Part shown: positions 5,241 through 6,318 of the stretch, one piece after another
Position numbering within the stretch: position 1 is the first letter of the stretch
How the letters are laid out: each line of letters opens with the position of its first letter
Origin: Bacteroidota bacterium
Lineage (GTDB): Bacteria; Bacteroidota; Ignavibacteria; Ignavibacteriales; Ignavibacteriaceae
Direction of reading: 5' to 3'
DNA length: 6,318 nt
Assembly (NCBI GenBank): GCA_023406915.1
Contig: JAEXTR010000062.1
Coordinates: 1-6,318, forward strand
The notes under the pieces: generated by a model
Told to the model about the DNA's origin: nothing
The model's database searches: none
Seen by the model: the letters and a program-made list of their open reading frames with translations, nothing else
Program-made: the position numbers and the translations under genes

Positions 5241-5885
5241 TTATTTTAGTATATGGAAGAGGTCACGGAGTTTGGCGGGGTCAAGGGTGCCATCGGTTCT
5301 GACGGATGAGCAAAGGTCTATGCCGAAGGGGTGAACGGTATCAATGGCTTCACGGATATTACCGGCACCAATACCACCGGCAAGGAACACCGGTACAGGG
5401 CTTTCAGCAACAATGGCGGCGCTTGTGCCCCAGTTGTGCGTCATGCCGGTTCCGCCCAAAACTTTTGTGGGAAGGTTGGGGTTGCCGCTATCCAGTAGGA
5501 GTGCATCGGCTAGGGTATGATAGCCGCGGGCAGTGGATCTGCTTTCCTCACCCGTGACATGGATAACTTGAACAAGCTTTATGCCAGGCAATGACTTTCG
5601 CAGCAGAGGATAGGCATCTGTGGGGACATAATCCACCAGCTGTATGACAGACGTGTGTGTACGCTGGTGATGCCTGATAATCTGATCTGGTTCCGTTTCA
5701 GACGTGAGCAGGAAGGTGGCAACGGGGGGTGGAACAGTGCGGGCAATTGCTGCGATCATATCATCACTGATGACTCCGGGTCCGCTCGGCATTTTACCAA
5801 CCAGACCCAGGGCGGAAGCACCTGCCGCAACTGCAAGGCGTGCTTCCTCAACGGATGAGATGCAGCAAATTTTTATGCGGGTCAC
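5241..5885 (-). CDS. trpF: Divergent phosphoribosylanthranilate isomerase (TrpF)-like TIM-barrel protein
   Basis: 214 aa, GTG start, TAA stop; length is normal for TrpF. TrpF converts N-(5'-phosphoribosyl)anthranilate to CdRP in tryptophan synthesis. The N-terminal 'IKICCISSVEEA' matches 'VKICGIT..EDA' with catalytic Cys7 kept, and 'ALLLDS' supplies the catalytic Asp132. 'GGTG' (144-147) and 'LAGGIGAGNIREA' (168-180) are the Gly-rich loops. Several conserved positions differ: 'SPR' is 'SGPG' (34-37), so the Arg that binds the anthranilate carboxylate (Arg36 in T. maritima TrpF) is missing; 'GGTG.TFDW' reads 'GGTGMTHNW'; and 'SGVE' reads 'SSVR' (193-196). There is no other trp gene here; it sits 2 nt after yjbQ, so the GTG is probably reached by coupling, as no good SD is near. 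The fold is confident, but the reaction may differ from classical TrpF. Confidence 0.82.
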   Translation of the reverse strand: MTRIKICCISSVEEARLAVAAGASALGLVGKMPSGPGVISDDMIAAIARTVPPPVATFLLTSETEPDQIIRHHQRTHTSVIQLVDYVPTDAYPLLRKSLPGIKLVQVIHVTGEESRSTARGYHTLADALLLDSGNPNLPTKVLGGTGMTHNWGTSAAIVAESPVPVFLAGGIGAGNIREAIDTVHPFGIDLCSSVRTDGTLDPAKLRDLFHILK

Positions 5886-5887
5886 GG

Positions 5888-6301
5888 TTATTCGCCCATC
5901 ACCTTGATTATCATTCTTTTACGTCGCATTCCATCGAACTCAGCGTAATAGATCTGCTGCCAGGGACCAAAATCGAGTCTGCCATCAGTGACCGGTACAA
6001 TGACTTCGTGATGCACGAGCAGACTTTTCAGGTGGGCATCGCCGTTATCCTCACCGGTGCGGTGATGACGGTAATCTTTTTTGAACGGGGCAAGGTGTTC
6101 CAGCCATTCATCAATATCCTGAATCAATCCTGACTCTGCGTCATTGACATACACGCCTGCGGTGATGTGCATGGCTGATACCAGAACCATTCCTTCGCGG
6201 ATGCCGCTTTTTCTGACTGCATCCTCCACTTTATCGGTGATATTGATATACTCCCGCCGTTTGGAGGTATTGAACCAAAGGGATTCGGTATGGAATTTCA
6301 T
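5888..6301 (-). CDS. yjbQ: YjbQ family protein (UPF0047; secondary thiamine-phosphate synthase-like)
   Basis: 137 aa, full family length. Recognisable signatures in order: 'HITAGVYVND' (45-54), 'YRHHRTGEDNGDAHLKS' (77-93) and 'DGRLDFGPWQQIYYAEFDG' (106-124), with the invariant-looking His45, Asn86, His90 and the 'WQ.IY..E.DG.R' end. Members are small cytosolic proteins, usually trimeric; the E. coli member was reported to have weak thiamine-phosphate synthase activity, but the physiological role is not settled. The ATG at 6301 is the only possible start because an in-frame TAG lies at 6310-6308; AGGAG (6317-6313) is 11 nt upstream, slightly far but usable. It is followed after 2 nt by the trpF-like gene, so both are in one operon. 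The promoter is outside the window. Confidence 0.92.
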   Translation of the reverse strand: MKFHTESLWFNTSKRREYINITDKVEDAVRKSGIREGMVLVSAMHITAGVYVNDAESGLIQDIDEWLEHLAPFKKDYRHHRTGEDNGDAHLKSLLVHHEVIVPVTDGRLDFGPWQQIYYAEFDGMRRKRMIIKVMGE

Positions 6302-6318
6302 TGACTTCTATGCTCCTG

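Overview
The window looks like a chromosomal segment from the Bacteroidota/Chlorobiota/Ignavibacteriota group. The main clue is the truncated secreted protein at the left edge. It ends in a type IX secretion (T9SS) sorting domain of the NFPNPFNPSTTIRFSI type and carries a GEVED domain and an 'LPVTLASFTA...VILNW...VERS' module, a style I associate with Ignavibacteria-like lineages. An orphan TonB-dependent outer-membrane receptor fits a Gram-negative envelope. The exact taxon is an inference.

Layout. (1) 1-1305, + strand: the 3' part of a large T9SS-secreted surface protein, followed by a strong intrinsic terminator. (2) About 1306-3065: a small accessory-looking regulatory island. A LexA/CI-type S24 self-cleaving repressor (minus strand) is divergent from a 29-codon ORF and a 76-residue putative DNA-binding protein (plus strand). 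The intergenic region between them holds two perfect AT-rich palindromes sharing a 12-bp core, and promoter-like hexamers whose -35 boxes overlap on opposite strands. It resembles a miniature lysogeny or SOS-type switch, but no integrase, transposase or structural phage gene is visible. It is followed by about 330 bp without a gene, rich in short hairpins. (3) 3066-6301, all minus strand: yjbQ, a divergent trpF-like gene 2 nt downstream of it, then after 130 nt a TonB-dependent receptor that ends at an intrinsic terminator.

How the genes may work together. yjbQ and the trpF-like gene are almost certainly co-transcribed and translationally coupled. The receptor may be read from the same transcript or from its own promoter in the 130-nt gap. 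The trpF-like protein keeps the catalytic Cys and Asp and the Gly-rich phosphate loops, but lacks the anthranilate-binding Arg and has an altered phosphate-binding 'SGVE' segment, so its reaction may not be the tryptophan-pathway step. The most noteworthy system is the repressor switch at 2290-2738.
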